DNA of 64,000 nucleotides. It comes from DASRDZ01 sp035652335 (lineage in GTDB: Bacteria; Chloroflexota; Dormibacteria; Aeolococcales; Aeolococcaceae). How positions within the stretch are numbered: position 1 is the first letter of the stretch; the number at the start of each line of letters is the position of its first letter. The stretch is from assembly GCA_035652335.1 (NCBI GenBank), contig DASRDZ010000092.1:8128-72127 (forward strand), read 5' to 3'. Positions 1 to 7,641 of the stretch are shown here, piece after piece. Position numbers and translations under genes: made by a program. Under the pieces are notes generated by a model, which was given only the letters and a program-made list of their open reading frames with translations, was not told where the DNA came from and ran no database searches.

Positions 1-49
1 TCATGATGAAGGTACACCTCGAAGCCGGCGGAGTGCAGACTCAGGCGTC

Positions 50-1987
50 GTGTCCGCCTACGTCATCTCCGGGCTGGTGCTGGGGTCGATCTACGCCATC
101 GCGGCGACCGGCCTGGTGCTCACCTTCAAGTCCTCGCGGATCTTCAACTTCGGGCACGGCGCCATCGCCTTCCTGATCGCGCGGATGTACTACCAGTTCG
201 CCCAGGTGTGGCACTGGAACACGGCGCTCTCGGCGGTGGCGGCCATCCTCGTCGTGGCGCCGCTCTTCGGCGTGTTCCTCTGGGCGGTGCTGTTCCGCCA
301 TCTCGCCGGTGCGTCGCCGGTGGTGCGCCTGGTCGCGACGATCGGGCTCTTCGTCGCCCTCCCCTCCATCGCCGAGATGGTCTTCGGCTACGACCCCACC
401 CTCAACACTCTGGGACTCGCGGGAGCGAAGCCTGCCGTCTACGCCGTCTTCGGCGTCACCCTCAACCTCGACCAGGTGCTGGTGCTCGGCTTCGCCGTGC
501 TGGTGGCGCTGGGAATGGCCGCGACGATGCGCTTCACCACCTTCGGGCTGCTCATTCGCGCCGTCGTCGACTCCCCCGCTGTGTGCCGGCTGGTCGGCAC
601 CGACCCCGAGCGCGTGTCGATGGGCGCGTGGGCGCTCGGCTCGCTGCTGGCAGGTCTCGCGGGGGTGCTGCTGACTCCGCTGGTGAGCCTCGACATCACC
701 TCCTTCAACCTGCTCATGATCGCCTCCTTCGCGGTCGTGGTGGTGGCCCGCTTCGAGAGCCTCCTCGTCGCCTTCGCGGGGGGCATCGTGATCGGCGTGC
801 TGCAGCAGATCCTCACCAAGTTCGTCCCCACCGACAACGCCGTGCTGCGCGGACTGGTGCCGAGCCTTCCCTTCGTCCTGCTGGTGATCTTCCTGCTCTT
901 CTGGGGCGCCACGCGCGAGGTCGCCAGCACCCCGGCGCGCTCGACGCCCGCCGTCGCGCGGGTCGAGGTTCGCGCGCCGTCGCGACGCCGCAGCGGGGCG
1001 ACCATCGCGGTGTGGGGCGCCCTGCTGGTGATCGCCGTGCCCGTGCTGCTCAACAGCTTCTGGATCGGGCTCTTCTCCGAGGCGGTGGCGGCCGGCACCA
1101 TCTTCCTGTCGTTCACGGTGATCACCGGGCAGGCGGGGATCATCTCGCTGGGCCAGTCGACCCTCGCCGGGATCGGCGCCATCGCGGTGGGGCAGTTCGG
1201 CACCGCGTTCGGCTGGCCGATGCTCCTGTCGGTGTTCCTCGCGGGACTCTGCGCGGCGGTGCTGGGCATGGTCGTGGCCGCGGTGTCGGTGCGCCTCGGC
1301 GATCTCTACGTCGCGCTGACGACGCTGGGCATGGGCCTGCTGCTGGAGAACCTGGTCTATCCGATCGGCCGCTTCGCCAACCTCTCCATCGGCGCGGCGG
1401 TGCGACCGCCGGTGATCGGTCCAGTCGACTTCAGCGGTGGCACCGCCTTCTACTTCCTGGCGCTCGGCGTCTTCGTTCTGCTTGCGCTGGTGGTGTTCAA
1501 CCTGCGCCGCTCCAGCACCGGCCTCGAGCTGGCGGCGATGCGCAGCGACGCGGTGCGCGCCACCACGCTCGGCATCCGCCCCTGGCGGCTCAAGATCCTC
1601 GCCTTCGGCATCGCCGCCTTCATCGCCGGCGTCGGCGGCAGCATGCTGGCGCTGTACGAGATGCGCTCGCTGCCGTCGAACTACCTGACCACGACGGGGC
1701 TCGTGTGGTTCGCGGTGGTCGCCACCATGGGCGTGCGCTCCATCGGTGCAGCGCTGATCGCGGGCATCGTGTTCATCCTGCTGCCACAGCTCTTCTCCGA
1801 CCATCTCGGCCAGCAATGGCAGGAACTCCCCACCGTGCTGTTCGGGCTCGGCGCCGTGGTGGTGGCGCGCCATCCCGACGGACTGGTTGCCGTGCTGGGA
1901 GCCCAGCTCCTGCGGGTGCGACGGCGCGTGGTCAGCGCCATCCGTCCCGGGGCCGCGCTGCGGCCGGCGGGGCGCGGCGCCGAGTGA
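50..1987 (+). CDS. Branched-chain amino-acid ABC transporter permease, LivH-LivM fusion
   Basis: Inner-membrane permease of a high-affinity branched-chain amino-acid (or amide/urea) importer. The 645-residue product joins two normally separate proteins. Residues 1-290 are LivH-like, with the typical start SAYVISGLVLGSIYAIAATG and the segment NFGHGAIAF. A basic, proline-rich linker follows at about 290-315, and a LivM-like half ends near residue 610 (TGQAGIISLGQSTLAGIGA is its hallmark). Many hydrophobic helices are evident throughout. GTG at 50 gives the usual LivH N-terminus. The frame stays open to the window edge, so a longer start cannot be excluded. The ATPase and binding-protein genes are not visible and probably lie to the left. 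Confidence 0.9.
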   Translation: MSAYVISGLVLGSIYAIAATGLVLTFKSSRIFNFGHGAIAFLIARMYYQFAQVWHWNTALSAVAAILVVAPLFGVFLWAVLFRHLAGASPVVRLVATIGLFVALPSIAEMVFGYDPTLNTLGLAGAKPAVYAVFGVTLNLDQVLVLGFAVLVALGMAATMRFTTFGLLIRAVVDSPAVCRLVGTDPERVSMGAWALGSLLAGLAGVLLTPLVSLDITSFNLLMIASFAVVVVARFESLLVAFAGGIVIGVLQQILTKFVPTDNAVLRGLVPSLPFVLLVIFLLFWGATREVASTPARSTPAVARVEVRAPSRRRSGATIAVWGALLVIAVPVLLNSFWIGLFSEAVAAGTIFLSFTVITGQAGIISLGQSTLAGIGAIAVGQFGTAFGWPMLLSVFLAGLCAAVLGMVVAAVSVRLGDLYVALTTLGMGLLLENLVYPIGRFANLSIGAAVRPPVIGPVDFSGGTAFYFLALGVFVLLALVVFNLRRSSTGLELAAMRSDAVRATTLGIRPWRLKILAFGIAAFIAGVGGSMLALYEMRSLPSNYLTTTGLVWFAVVATMGVRSIGAALIAGIVFILLPQLFSDHLGQQWQELPTVLFGLGAVVVARHPDGLVAVLGAQLLRVRRRVVSAIRPGAALRPAGRGAE

Positions 1988-2014
1988 GGCGGGTCAGCCC
2001 CGCCGCCCGGCAGC

Positions 2015-2038
2015 GGCGTCACGCGACACGGTGACGCC
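2015..2038. terminator. Stem-loop between convergent genes, possible bidirectional terminator
   Basis: The arms GGCGTCAC and GTGACGCC pair perfectly over 8 bp around an 8-base loop. The hairpin lies between the ends of the permease gene and the oppositely oriented phasin-like gene. There is no T-run, so intrinsic termination is an inference. Confidence 0.4.
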
Positions 2039-2085
2039 ACTGCTCGGGGACGACGCCGGCGCGCTGATCGCCGGGTTCGCGGACG

Positions 2086-2571
2086 CTACGCCGCCTTCCT
2101 CGTCCCGCGGCGGGCACCGGTCGCGGTTCGACGGGCCGCAGGCGACCTGCGCCGCGGCGCGGTCGCGACCGCCTTCTCGCGGTGCCGGGCGAGGGGTGGC
2201 GTCACCGTCTCGACGAGCCCGCGAAGCGCGGATCGCTGCGACTCGAGGACCCGCTCGGCGAGTCCGTACGCGGACGCGACGGCGTCGCCTGCCGACGGCA
2301 GCGTGCCCCCGGCCGAGACGTTCGGCGTCACACCGTCGAGCAGCGGCACGAGCGCCTCGCGCTGCGCCTTCAACATCCTCACGGCGAACGCGAGGGCACT
2401 GTCGATGACGTCCGCCGGGGCGGGCACCGTCTCGACCACCTTGGTGACCGCCTTCAGCATCCGCTTTTCGTCGCGGTCGACCTGCGCCCACGTCTCCTTG
2501 AGGAGCCCGTCCTTGGGTCCGGTGCGACGAACCGCCGAGGTGCCCCGCTTCGTTCTGGTTGGCGTCCTCAT
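2086..2571 (-). CDS. Phasin-like helical protein with internal duplication
   Basis: A 161-residue protein of unknown specific function, mostly amphipathic helix. Two related segments are visible: ALAFAVRMLKAQREALVPLL and AYGLAERVLESQRSALRGLV, each followed by a D/E-x-V-T-P motif. This duplication and the Lys/Arg/Ala-rich tail recall phasins and other granule- or DNA-coating proteins. I infer only a structural role. ATG at 2571 is preferred over the upstream ATG at 2691, because GGAGGA stands just upstream and the extra 40 residues look non-coding. No operon partner is seen. Confidence 0.6.
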   Translation of the reverse strand: MRTPTRTKRGTSAVRRTGPKDGLLKETWAQVDRDEKRMLKAVTKVVETVPAPADVIDSALAFAVRMLKAQREALVPLLDGVTPNVSAGGTLPSAGDAVASAYGLAERVLESQRSALRGLVETVTPPLARHREKAVATAPRRRSPAARRTATGARRGTRKAA

Positions 2572-2739
2572 AGCTGTCCTCCTCCTCGAGACCGAGGCTC
2601 GCCCGTATGTCCACGGGCGACGAAATCCAGTCTGCACGGTGCGCAGAGGACCGTCCAAGAGGCTTATGACCTTCGAGTCGAGGTCGATCACGGGACTTGG
2701 CCCCGCCGGCGGGCGCCGGGTGCCGTGATCGTCGCGCTG

Positions 2740-2850
2740 TCAGCGCCGTCGCAGCAGCCCGATCAGCTCGGCCTGCGAGTGGACGTCGATGGGCAGCCCG
2801 AGTTCCTGAAGCTGGCCCACCCTCTCGTCCACGCGGCGTGCTCGGACGTC
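2740..2850 (-). pseudogene. C-terminal stub of an unidentified gene
   Basis: An open minus-strand frame ends at a TGA (2742-2740) with the protein-like tail RVGQLQELGLPIDVHSQAEL followed by IGLLRRR. Reading back, it runs into the plus-strand EAL remnant and then a stop at 2881. Only about 35 residues of this gene therefore survive. The family is not recognised. The two stubs on opposite strands indicate a deletion or rearrangement junction close to 2850. Confidence 0.4.
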
Positions 2851-2857
2851 GCCGCGC

Positions 2858-3025
2858 GCGGCGGTGCGCGCCCTGGTCGGCTACGCCAACGACATCGGCT
2901 CGGCCGTCATCGCCGAGGGCATCGAGGACGTCTCCGAGCGCGATCTCTGTCTGGAGCTGGGCGTCGAACTCGGGCAGGGCTGGCTGTACGGTCGTCTGCA
3001 GCCCGCCGATCGCATCGCCGTCTGA
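2858..3025 (+). pseudogene. C-terminal remnant of an EAL-domain (c-di-GMP phosphodiesterase) gene
   Basis: Reading plus from 2858 gives a tail containing IGSAVIAEGIED, then ELGVELGQGWLYGR before TGA at 3023. These match the last conserved blocks of EAL domains: the Glu in AEGIE and the Gln in GQG. The frame is closed by a stop at 2807, so the first 200 or so residues of the domain and all upstream domains are missing. The remnant lies directly beside the tRNA-Ser-derived integration scar at 3058 and was probably cut by an earlier integration or deletion. Confidence 0.65.
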
Positions 3026-3057
3026 GCGCACAGCGATCGGGGCTGGCACGGTGACAA

Positions 3058-3081
3058 ACAACACGCGGAGCGAGAGGGATT
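3058..3081. repeat. 24-bp direct repeat, outer copy (old tRNA-Ser att scar)
   Basis: This 24-bp stretch is identical to 3751-3774. It consists of a 7-base flank (ACAACAC) followed by the last bases of tRNA-Ser(GGA) as read on the opposite strand. The DNA between the two copies (3082-3750) holds only the DUF4160/DUF2442 gene pair. It looks like the outer att site of an older or smaller integration at the same tRNA. Confidence 0.7.
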
Positions 3082-3133
3082 TGGCTCCCCGGCTGCCACG
3101 TATGGCCGCGTCTTGCGTGAGCGGGCCTGTCCG

Positions 3134-3427
3134 CTAGGAACCCTGCTGTACGGACGCCACCTTGATCACGCGAAGGCGAGACGGTGCGGCTGCGGGAGCG
3201 TCACCATGCAGCACTTCCGGAGAAGGGTCGTATCCATTGGGCCACATGATGGTTCGCGATTGCGGGTCGACCACCACACGCGCGAAGTAATCGGGGTCGC
3301 GCAGGGGCTCAGCAAGCGGCCCCCACAGGTCGTCGGCGAAGTCCGCCTCTGTCACCGCGCCGTCATCGAACGTCAGTCGTAGACGGTACTCGGGCAGCAC
3401 CTCGACGGTGGTCACGCGCACGGCCAT
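3134..3427 (-). CDS. DUF2442 domain protein (antitoxin-like partner)
   Basis: A 97-residue protein with the DUF2442 pattern: an N-terminal strand pair (VEVLPEYRLRLTFDDG) followed by DFADDLWGPLAEPLRDPDYF and VDPQSRTIMWPNGYDPSPEVL. It follows the DUF4160 gene by 12 bases in the same direction, the arrangement in which the two families usually occur. DUF4160/DUF2442 pairs have been proposed as toxin-antitoxin-like modules, but activity is not established from sequence. The pair is flanked by 24-bp repeats derived from a tRNA end. Confidence 0.8.
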   Translation of the reverse strand: MAVRVTTVEVLPEYRLRLTFDDGAVTEADFADDLWGPLAEPLRDPDYFARVVVDPQSRTIMWPNGYDPSPEVLHGDAPAAAPSRLRVIKVASVQQGS

Positions 3428-3439
3428 GCCGAGTCCATG

Positions 3440-3700
3440 CTACGGCAGAGGAGCGATGGGCAGGAGTTCTCGATGCTCCTGCGCACGGCGCCAGTCCTCT
3501 GCCAGCTCGGGCCGATGCATCAGCGCCCACTCGCGCACCAGGCGCAAGGCTCGGGCAGGCAACTGGCCGTTGAGCAGCCGGAGATCATCGATCGCCACCT
3601 GCGCCCACGTGTCACCGTACTGCGCGTGAAAGTGCGCCGGCGGGTGGTCCGGGCGGTACATCCAGATGACGATGCCGTAGAACTCGCTGATCCGAGGCAC
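3440..3700 (-). CDS. DUF4160 domain protein (toxin-like partner)
   Basis: An 86-residue protein with the DUF4160 signature: MPRISEFYGIVIWMYRPDHP, then AHFHAQYGD and ALRLVREWALMHRPELAEDW. The GTG start at 3700 gives the family's usual N-terminus. It is the first gene of a two-gene unit with the DUF2442 gene. The biochemical role is unknown. The family is typically small, accessory and mobile, which fits its position between two att-like repeats. Confidence 0.8.
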   Translation of the reverse strand: MPRISEFYGIVIWMYRPDHPPAHFHAQYGDTWAQVAIDDLRLLNGQLPARALRLVREWALMHRPELAEDWRRAQEHRELLPIAPLP

Positions 3701-3750
3701 GAACTGGCATACCGCCGCGCGGCGATGCTACGCAAGCAGGTATATTCGCG

Positions 3751-3774
3751 ACAACACGCGGAGCGAGAGGGATT
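3751..3774. repeat. 24-bp direct repeat, inner copy
   Basis: Identical to 3058-3081. It overlaps the left end of the 63-bp att repeat at 3758-3820, so three tRNA-Ser-derived end sequences are arrayed at 3058, 3758 and 15708. Confidence 0.7.
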
Positions 3775-3820
3775 CGAACCCTCGAAGCGGGGTATACCCG
3801 CTTACCGCATTTCCAGTGCG
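3758..3820. repeat. Left attachment site (attL), 63 bp
   Basis: An exact copy of 15708-15770, containing the T-arm, variable arm and anticodon arm of tRNA-Ser(GGA) but not its 5' third. After 3820 the match stops abruptly. This is the chromosomal tRNA end displaced by integration. Confidence 0.88.
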
Positions 3821-3900
3821 TCCCTTGGGGTGAGGCAGGAGACGGAGGGGGATTGCTCGTGCTCAGAATCGCCTTCTGCCTGGGCCGCCGTGCCCTCCCG

Positions 3901-3941
3901 TACCCACATGTCGCCGCAGGACGTGGGTATGGACGTGGGTA
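3901..3941. promoter_or_regulatory. Arm-type integrase-binding repeats, left end (predicted)
   Basis: ACGTGGGTA occurs at 3921-3929 and 3933-3941, spaced by 12 bp. An inverted relative (TACCCACAT) stands at 3901-3909. The same nonamer pair recurs at the other end of the element at 15608-15627. Paired short repeats near both att sites are typical of tyrosine-integrase arm sites; the binding itself is inferred. Confidence 0.55.
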
Positions 3942-4043
3942 CGGCTCTCTAACCCAAGGCCGTCACAAGTTTGCCCCTCGACTGGGGCCTCGGAGCCGGA
4001 TGGGATCGGGAAACGGGAGCCGGCCGCTTTGGCTCGACCGCTG

Positions 4044-5873
4044 TCAGCAGGTTGAAGCCCAGGAGAGGCCGTCGTCAGTCGAGCAGAGAAGGGAGCGACC
4101 GGGGCCCGCATACGCGGCGACGCCGACGATCAGCCGCCCGTCGGGAAGCCGCGTCATGGACGGGAAGTTCATGAGCTCGTTGACGGTTGAGGCCACGGGC
4201 GCCGTGGCGTCGCCGACCAATGAGCGCAGGGCGGACACCACGTTCCCCCCGGACGACTGCTCCTGCGTGATGATGTCGAGCTTGTGGCTCTTGGCGTAGT
4301 CCGCCGCGGGGAGGATGGCGAGGACGGTACGGTTGCCCAGGTGGATGGTTCGCGTGTCGCCGTCGACAGTTGCGGCCACGACGCCGTTCGGGGCGGCCTG
4401 CGCCGTGAAGTAGGTCTTGTCCAAGGCGAAGGTCGGCGAGATGACGGGCGCGGTAGACACCGGCGCGCTGGCCAGTCGCCGGCAGGGCTCGGCGCCCGTG
4501 CAGGCGTAGATCGCGGTATCGCCGAGGCTGCCCGCATCGACGTACACGGCAGCCGCCCCAGCGCCGCTGAAGACGCTAGAGATGCGCATGATGCCGGAGG
4601 GGAGCGTGGTCAGCGGCACCACCGAGTTGTCGCGCTCGCTGTAGAGCATCACCTGCGCACCGAACTGCTGAGCAGCGAGGAAGATCAGGGTATTCCCCCT
4701 GCCGGAGGTCGGGTCGACCGCTGCTGTTCCGAGGGCCAAGGGGACGACGGGTCGAAAGGTTCGTCCGCTGTTGTCGCTTCGTTGCAGTCCGAGCTCACCC
4801 GAAAGCGCGTAGATCGTGGGATCGGCCGGGTAGTCGGGAGGCAGCAGCACCCTGAAGGAACCGAGGGCCGCGTAGCTGAGGGGCTGCCAGGTATGTCCGG
4901 CGTCCTGGCTGCGCCACAGGGTCGCGCATTTGGGGGAGCAGTACGTCCCCGAAGCGCCGAAGATGGTGTGGTCGTTCTGGTAGTTCGGTGACGGGGTGAA
5001 CGCCGAGAAGCTGGCGCGCGGATCAGGCGGGATCCCCGGGGAAGGGGCCGGCTGCGTCACCGCGTGCGGGAGGGGCGCGGTGCCCGCGTGCGCTGCAGCC
5101 AGCGCCCGGGCCGCGCGCAGCCCGGTGAGCCCACCAGCTGTCGATGCAACGGCAGCGGCGGGCGGCTGGGTCGCCGCCGTGATCGCGGGTTTGGCGGGGA
5201 AGCGCGTCGGCGGAGATGCACCGAGACCGGCTGTAGCGAGGATGCCGAGGAGCAGTGGACAGATCACCTGCTGCGCTTGGTCGGAGCTCAAGAACAGCGC
5301 TCCGGCATGGCCGCGACCGTGCGCCAGTCGCCGGAGCAGGCGGCCGAGCGCCTCTCCGTTGATGAGCGGCATGAGCACCGCGGCAGGAGCGCCGATCAAC
5401 CGTCGCGCGTGTCGGCGCGCACGCGACATCCGTTGCGCTGCACAGTCGACGCTGACGCCCGTCTGCTCGGCGATCTCGCCGAGCGATAGCCCGCGGAAGG
5501 CATGTGCGAAGAGGCGACGCTCCGTAGCGTCGAGCCGGCGCCACACGAAGCGCAGCAGTCCGCGGTCGACGGCCGCGTCCTCGGGGCACCGTTCCGCGCA
5601 TGCCGTGCTGAAGTCGACCTTGCTGTGCCGCCGCAGACGCCGCCTCAGCTCGTCCCGGCAGACGTTGCGCGCCACGACGACGAGGTAGCTCGCGGGATCG
5701 CCCTCAAGGCGGTCTATCCGCTGTGCCACGCGGGCGAACGTCTCCTGGACAGCGTCCTCCGCGTCGCCGCGGTCGTGGAGCATGGCGAAGCAGATCGCGT
5801 AGATGCGGTGGTGCTCTGCCGCGTACAGGGCTTCCGTGTCCCCGCCGGGAATGGGCCGCGCTTCGGCCGTCAC
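4044..5873 (-). CDS. ECF sigma factor fused to a membrane helix and Asp-box propeller domain (copy 1)
   Basis: A 609-residue fusion. Residues 15-82 match ECF region 2 (DAEDAVQETFARVAQRIDRL, then ASYLVVVARNVCRDELRRR). Residues 105-160 match region 4 (LSLGEIAEQTGVSVDCAAQR). A hydrophobic helix near 202-219 (VICPLLLGILATAGLGA) is followed by an Ala/Pro-rich linker. The outer domain carries Asp-box motifs RSQDAGHTW, RSDNSGRTF and CSTDDGLSW, the last ending in a terminal Cys. Such Asp-boxes occur in BNR/sialidase-type beta-propellers. The layout implies a cytosolic sigma domain tethered to an extracellular ligand-binding head, perhaps freed by proteolysis. GTG at 5873 is chosen because GGAGGG lies 7 bases upstream; the ATG at 5939 has no such site. 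It lies downstream of the secreted-protein operon. Confidence 0.85.
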   Translation of the reverse strand: MTAEARPIPGGDTEALYAAEHHRIYAICFAMLHDRGDAEDAVQETFARVAQRIDRLEGDPASYLVVVARNVCRDELRRRLRRHSKVDFSTACAERCPEDAAVDRGLLRFVWRRLDATERRLFAHAFRGLSLGEIAEQTGVSVDCAAQRMSRARRHARRLIGAPAAVLMPLINGEALGRLLRRLAHGRGHAGALFLSSDQAQQVICPLLLGILATAGLGASPPTRFPAKPAITAATQPPAAAVASTAGGLTGLRAARALAAAHAGTAPLPHAVTQPAPSPGIPPDPRASFSAFTPSPNYQNDHTIFGASGTYCSPKCATLWRSQDAGHTWQPLSYAALGSFRVLLPPDYPADPTIYALSGELGLQRSDNSGRTFRPVVPLALGTAAVDPTSGRGNTLIFLAAQQFGAQVMLYSERDNSVVPLTTLPSGIMRISSVFSGAGAAAVYVDAGSLGDTAIYACTGAEPCRRLASAPVSTAPVISPTFALDKTYFTAQAAPNGVVAATVDGDTRTIHLGNRTVLAILPAADYAKSHKLDIITQEQSSGGNVVSALRSLVGDATAPVASTVNELMNFPSMTRLPDGRLIVGVAAYAGPGRSLLCSTDDGLSWASTC

Positions 5874-6059
5874 GATGGTTCCCTCCCACGCGACGCCACT
5901 GTCGGTCGCGCCCTGCTCATCATAACCGGAATGTCCCATACCAGTGAATGGCTAGAGGTTGTGCACCAGCGATGAGGGAGTTGGTGCCGGGCATGGTGGA
6001 GCAAATGCGGCAACACAGTGCTGGTGGGTGCCGAGCTTCCTGCTACAGCATGAGCGTCA

Positions 6060-6626
6060 TCAACAATGAGCGGCAAGGGTGAAGGTCTCGCGGACCACGG
6101 TGGCAGGACCACCATTTGCCGTGCCTGCGGCCACCGTCACTGTCCCGATCGGAGCGGTGGCGGCGACCGTCCACGTTGCGCGGGCAACACCACGAGCGTC
6201 GGTCGCCAAGACCCCATACCCGCCGTAGCTGTTGCCAAACTTTCCATCGGCGTACTGGCTGTTGAATGACACGGAGTATCCCGGTCGGCTGTACGCCGTG
6301 AGACTCTGAGTACCTCCCGGCACCACGCAGTTCGCGCCAAGTGCGAGAGTGAAAGAGATCCCGGCCGTTGCCGATGGGACCGCGGTGGCACGCGGAGCCG
6401 CGCGTTCAGGACTGACCGTACCGCGTGGTGTGCCACGTGGTAACCCGTCTGCGTTCGTCACGGGAGGGCCCGACGGTTCGGCGGAGGACGCACCCGGGTG
6501 TGTCGGCCCATCTACGGCGGCGCGGTCTTGGGCAACCGCGCCCGACCCGTGCAACGTGCGCACACCAAGAAATACCGCTGAGACCAGAAATGCGACCGCT
6601 ACCGCGGTCACGGCGGCACGTCTCAT
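6060..6626 (-). CDS. Membrane-anchored or secreted protein with Ig-like C-terminal domain
   Basis: A 188-residue protein. The N-terminal hydrophobic helix (VTAVAVAFLVSAVFLGV) acts as a signal anchor. A Pro/Ala/Thr-rich linker follows to about residue 90. The C-terminal globular part is rich in beta strand and has two cysteines (NCVVPGG and the final HC) that could form a disulfide. The ending ARATWTVAATAPIGTVTVAA resembles bacterial Ig-like folds. Its ATG overlaps the TGA of the metalloprotease gene (ATGA), so the two are translationally coupled. The ligand and role are unknown; I infer a surface partner of the protease or of the neighbouring sigma-propeller protein. Confidence 0.75.
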   Translation of the reverse strand: MRRAAVTAVAVAFLVSAVFLGVRTLHGSGAVAQDRAAVDGPTHPGASSAEPSGPPVTNADGLPRGTPRGTVSPERAAPRATAVPSATAGISFTLALGANCVVPGGTQSLTAYSRPGYSVSFNSQYADGKFGNSYGGYGVLATDARGVARATWTVAATAPIGTVTVAAGTANGGPATVVRETFTLAAHC

Positions 6627-7627
6627 GGGTCGTACAGCGTCGGCATTGGCGCCGAGGTGGGATAAAGGTGACGGAGACCAAGCACGTCACCCATGCCGGG
6701 AGTGTCTGCGTCTCGACAACCTATTAAGGTGCCATAACACCATTTCTCATCCGGGCCTGGGTACATCGTCAGCTCGATTGCAGCGTCCTGACCATTGACC
6801 GTGACACCACTTCCAGGATGGGCGAGCCCCAGAACGTGCCCCAACTCGTGAGAGGTCACGTCTTGCACGTCGATCCCTGCATTGGGCGCGGAGCCATAGC
6901 TGTCGCATCGGCTACCGCCGGCTGGGTCACATGGCTCCCACGTCCAACGCTCGCCTACGTGGAGCACGATGTCCCACGCAGTCAGCGTGTTGCAAGTGTT
7001 GCAGGTTGTCTCCGTATCGGCTTGACCATCTTCCGGACCATCGCCCGTCGAGAACCCGATCACACTGTTGAACGCGGGCTGTTCGGTCGTTAGACCATCG
7101 TCGATCAGCACAACGCTAGGGTCCGCAGTCATCCACGCGTTTGCCGCAGAATCAATAGCCTGTTGCACCAACTGGGCGCTAAGCCCTCCGAGCGGCGCGG
7201 GCGCCGTGGCGTTCACCTTGTAGTGCAGGACGACTCGTCCACTGTTGTCCGGTATCCATCGCTGCCCCGATAGTGCGTACAGTGAGCAGGAACGCGGATC
7301 AGGGCAACCGCTTGGAGGCGGCGACGTCGTCGCGGCTGTCCCGCCACTCGACTGAGGCGGGGAGCCTGTCGCTCGGCTCCCGCCCCTTGATGCCGTTGCG
7401 CTCGACGAGTATGCACTTTCGCCGGAGGGCAGGGTACCGGGTGCCACCGCGTTGGCGGTAGCACCCGGCGAGATCGTCGGTGTGGCTACCCCACCTTCGT
7501 CTGTGGATGCACCTGTCGCGGGATTACCAGCGACCGTCGCGTGTTCGTGGGCTGACGGTCCACCGCAGGCGCACAGGAGAAGCACCGCGGAGGCCATCGC
7601 TGCCAGCGACCGGGGTAGCTGATTCAC
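6623..7627 (-). CDS. Lipoprotein zinc metalloprotease, matrixin-like (M10/metzincin)
   Basis: A 334-residue lipoprotein. The signal peptide ends in LLLCAC with lipidated Cys21, and a long Ser/Thr/Pro/Gly linker runs to about residue 105. The catalytic domain has the metzincin zinc motif HELGHVLGLAH at residues 260-270 and a likely Met-turn (LTMYPG) about 20 residues later. Four cysteines near 209-241 could stabilise it. It should act outside the membrane on proteins. It stands between an exported protein gene (15 bases upstream) and the coupled Ig-like gene. A tethered protease beside membrane sigma factors invites a regulatory role, but that is inference. Confidence 0.88.
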   Translation of the reverse strand: MNQLPRSLAAMASAVLLLCACGGPSAHEHATVAGNPATGASTDEGGVATPTISPGATANAVAPGTLPSGESAYSSSATASRGGSRATGSPPQSSGGTAATTSPPPSGCPDPRSCSLYALSGQRWIPDNSGRVVLHYKVNATAPAPLGGLSAQLVQQAIDSAANAWMTADPSVVLIDDGLTTEQPAFNSVIGFSTGDGPEDGQADTETTCNTCNTLTAWDIVLHVGERWTWEPCDPAGGSRCDSYGSAPNAGIDVQDVTSHELGHVLGLAHPGSGVTVNGQDAAIELTMYPGPDEKWCYGTLIGCRDADTPGMGDVLGLRHLYPTSAPMPTLYDP

Positions 7628-7641
7628 CTAGTCTCTATTCC

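Noticed and set aside
41..1873. Very long open frame antisense to the permease gene
   Set aside because: Low-complexity His/Arg/Glu/Gly composition typical of the complement of a high-GC gene; the plus-strand product is clearly a permease. The same applies to long antisense frames opposite gltB, sdhA, the transporter and others.
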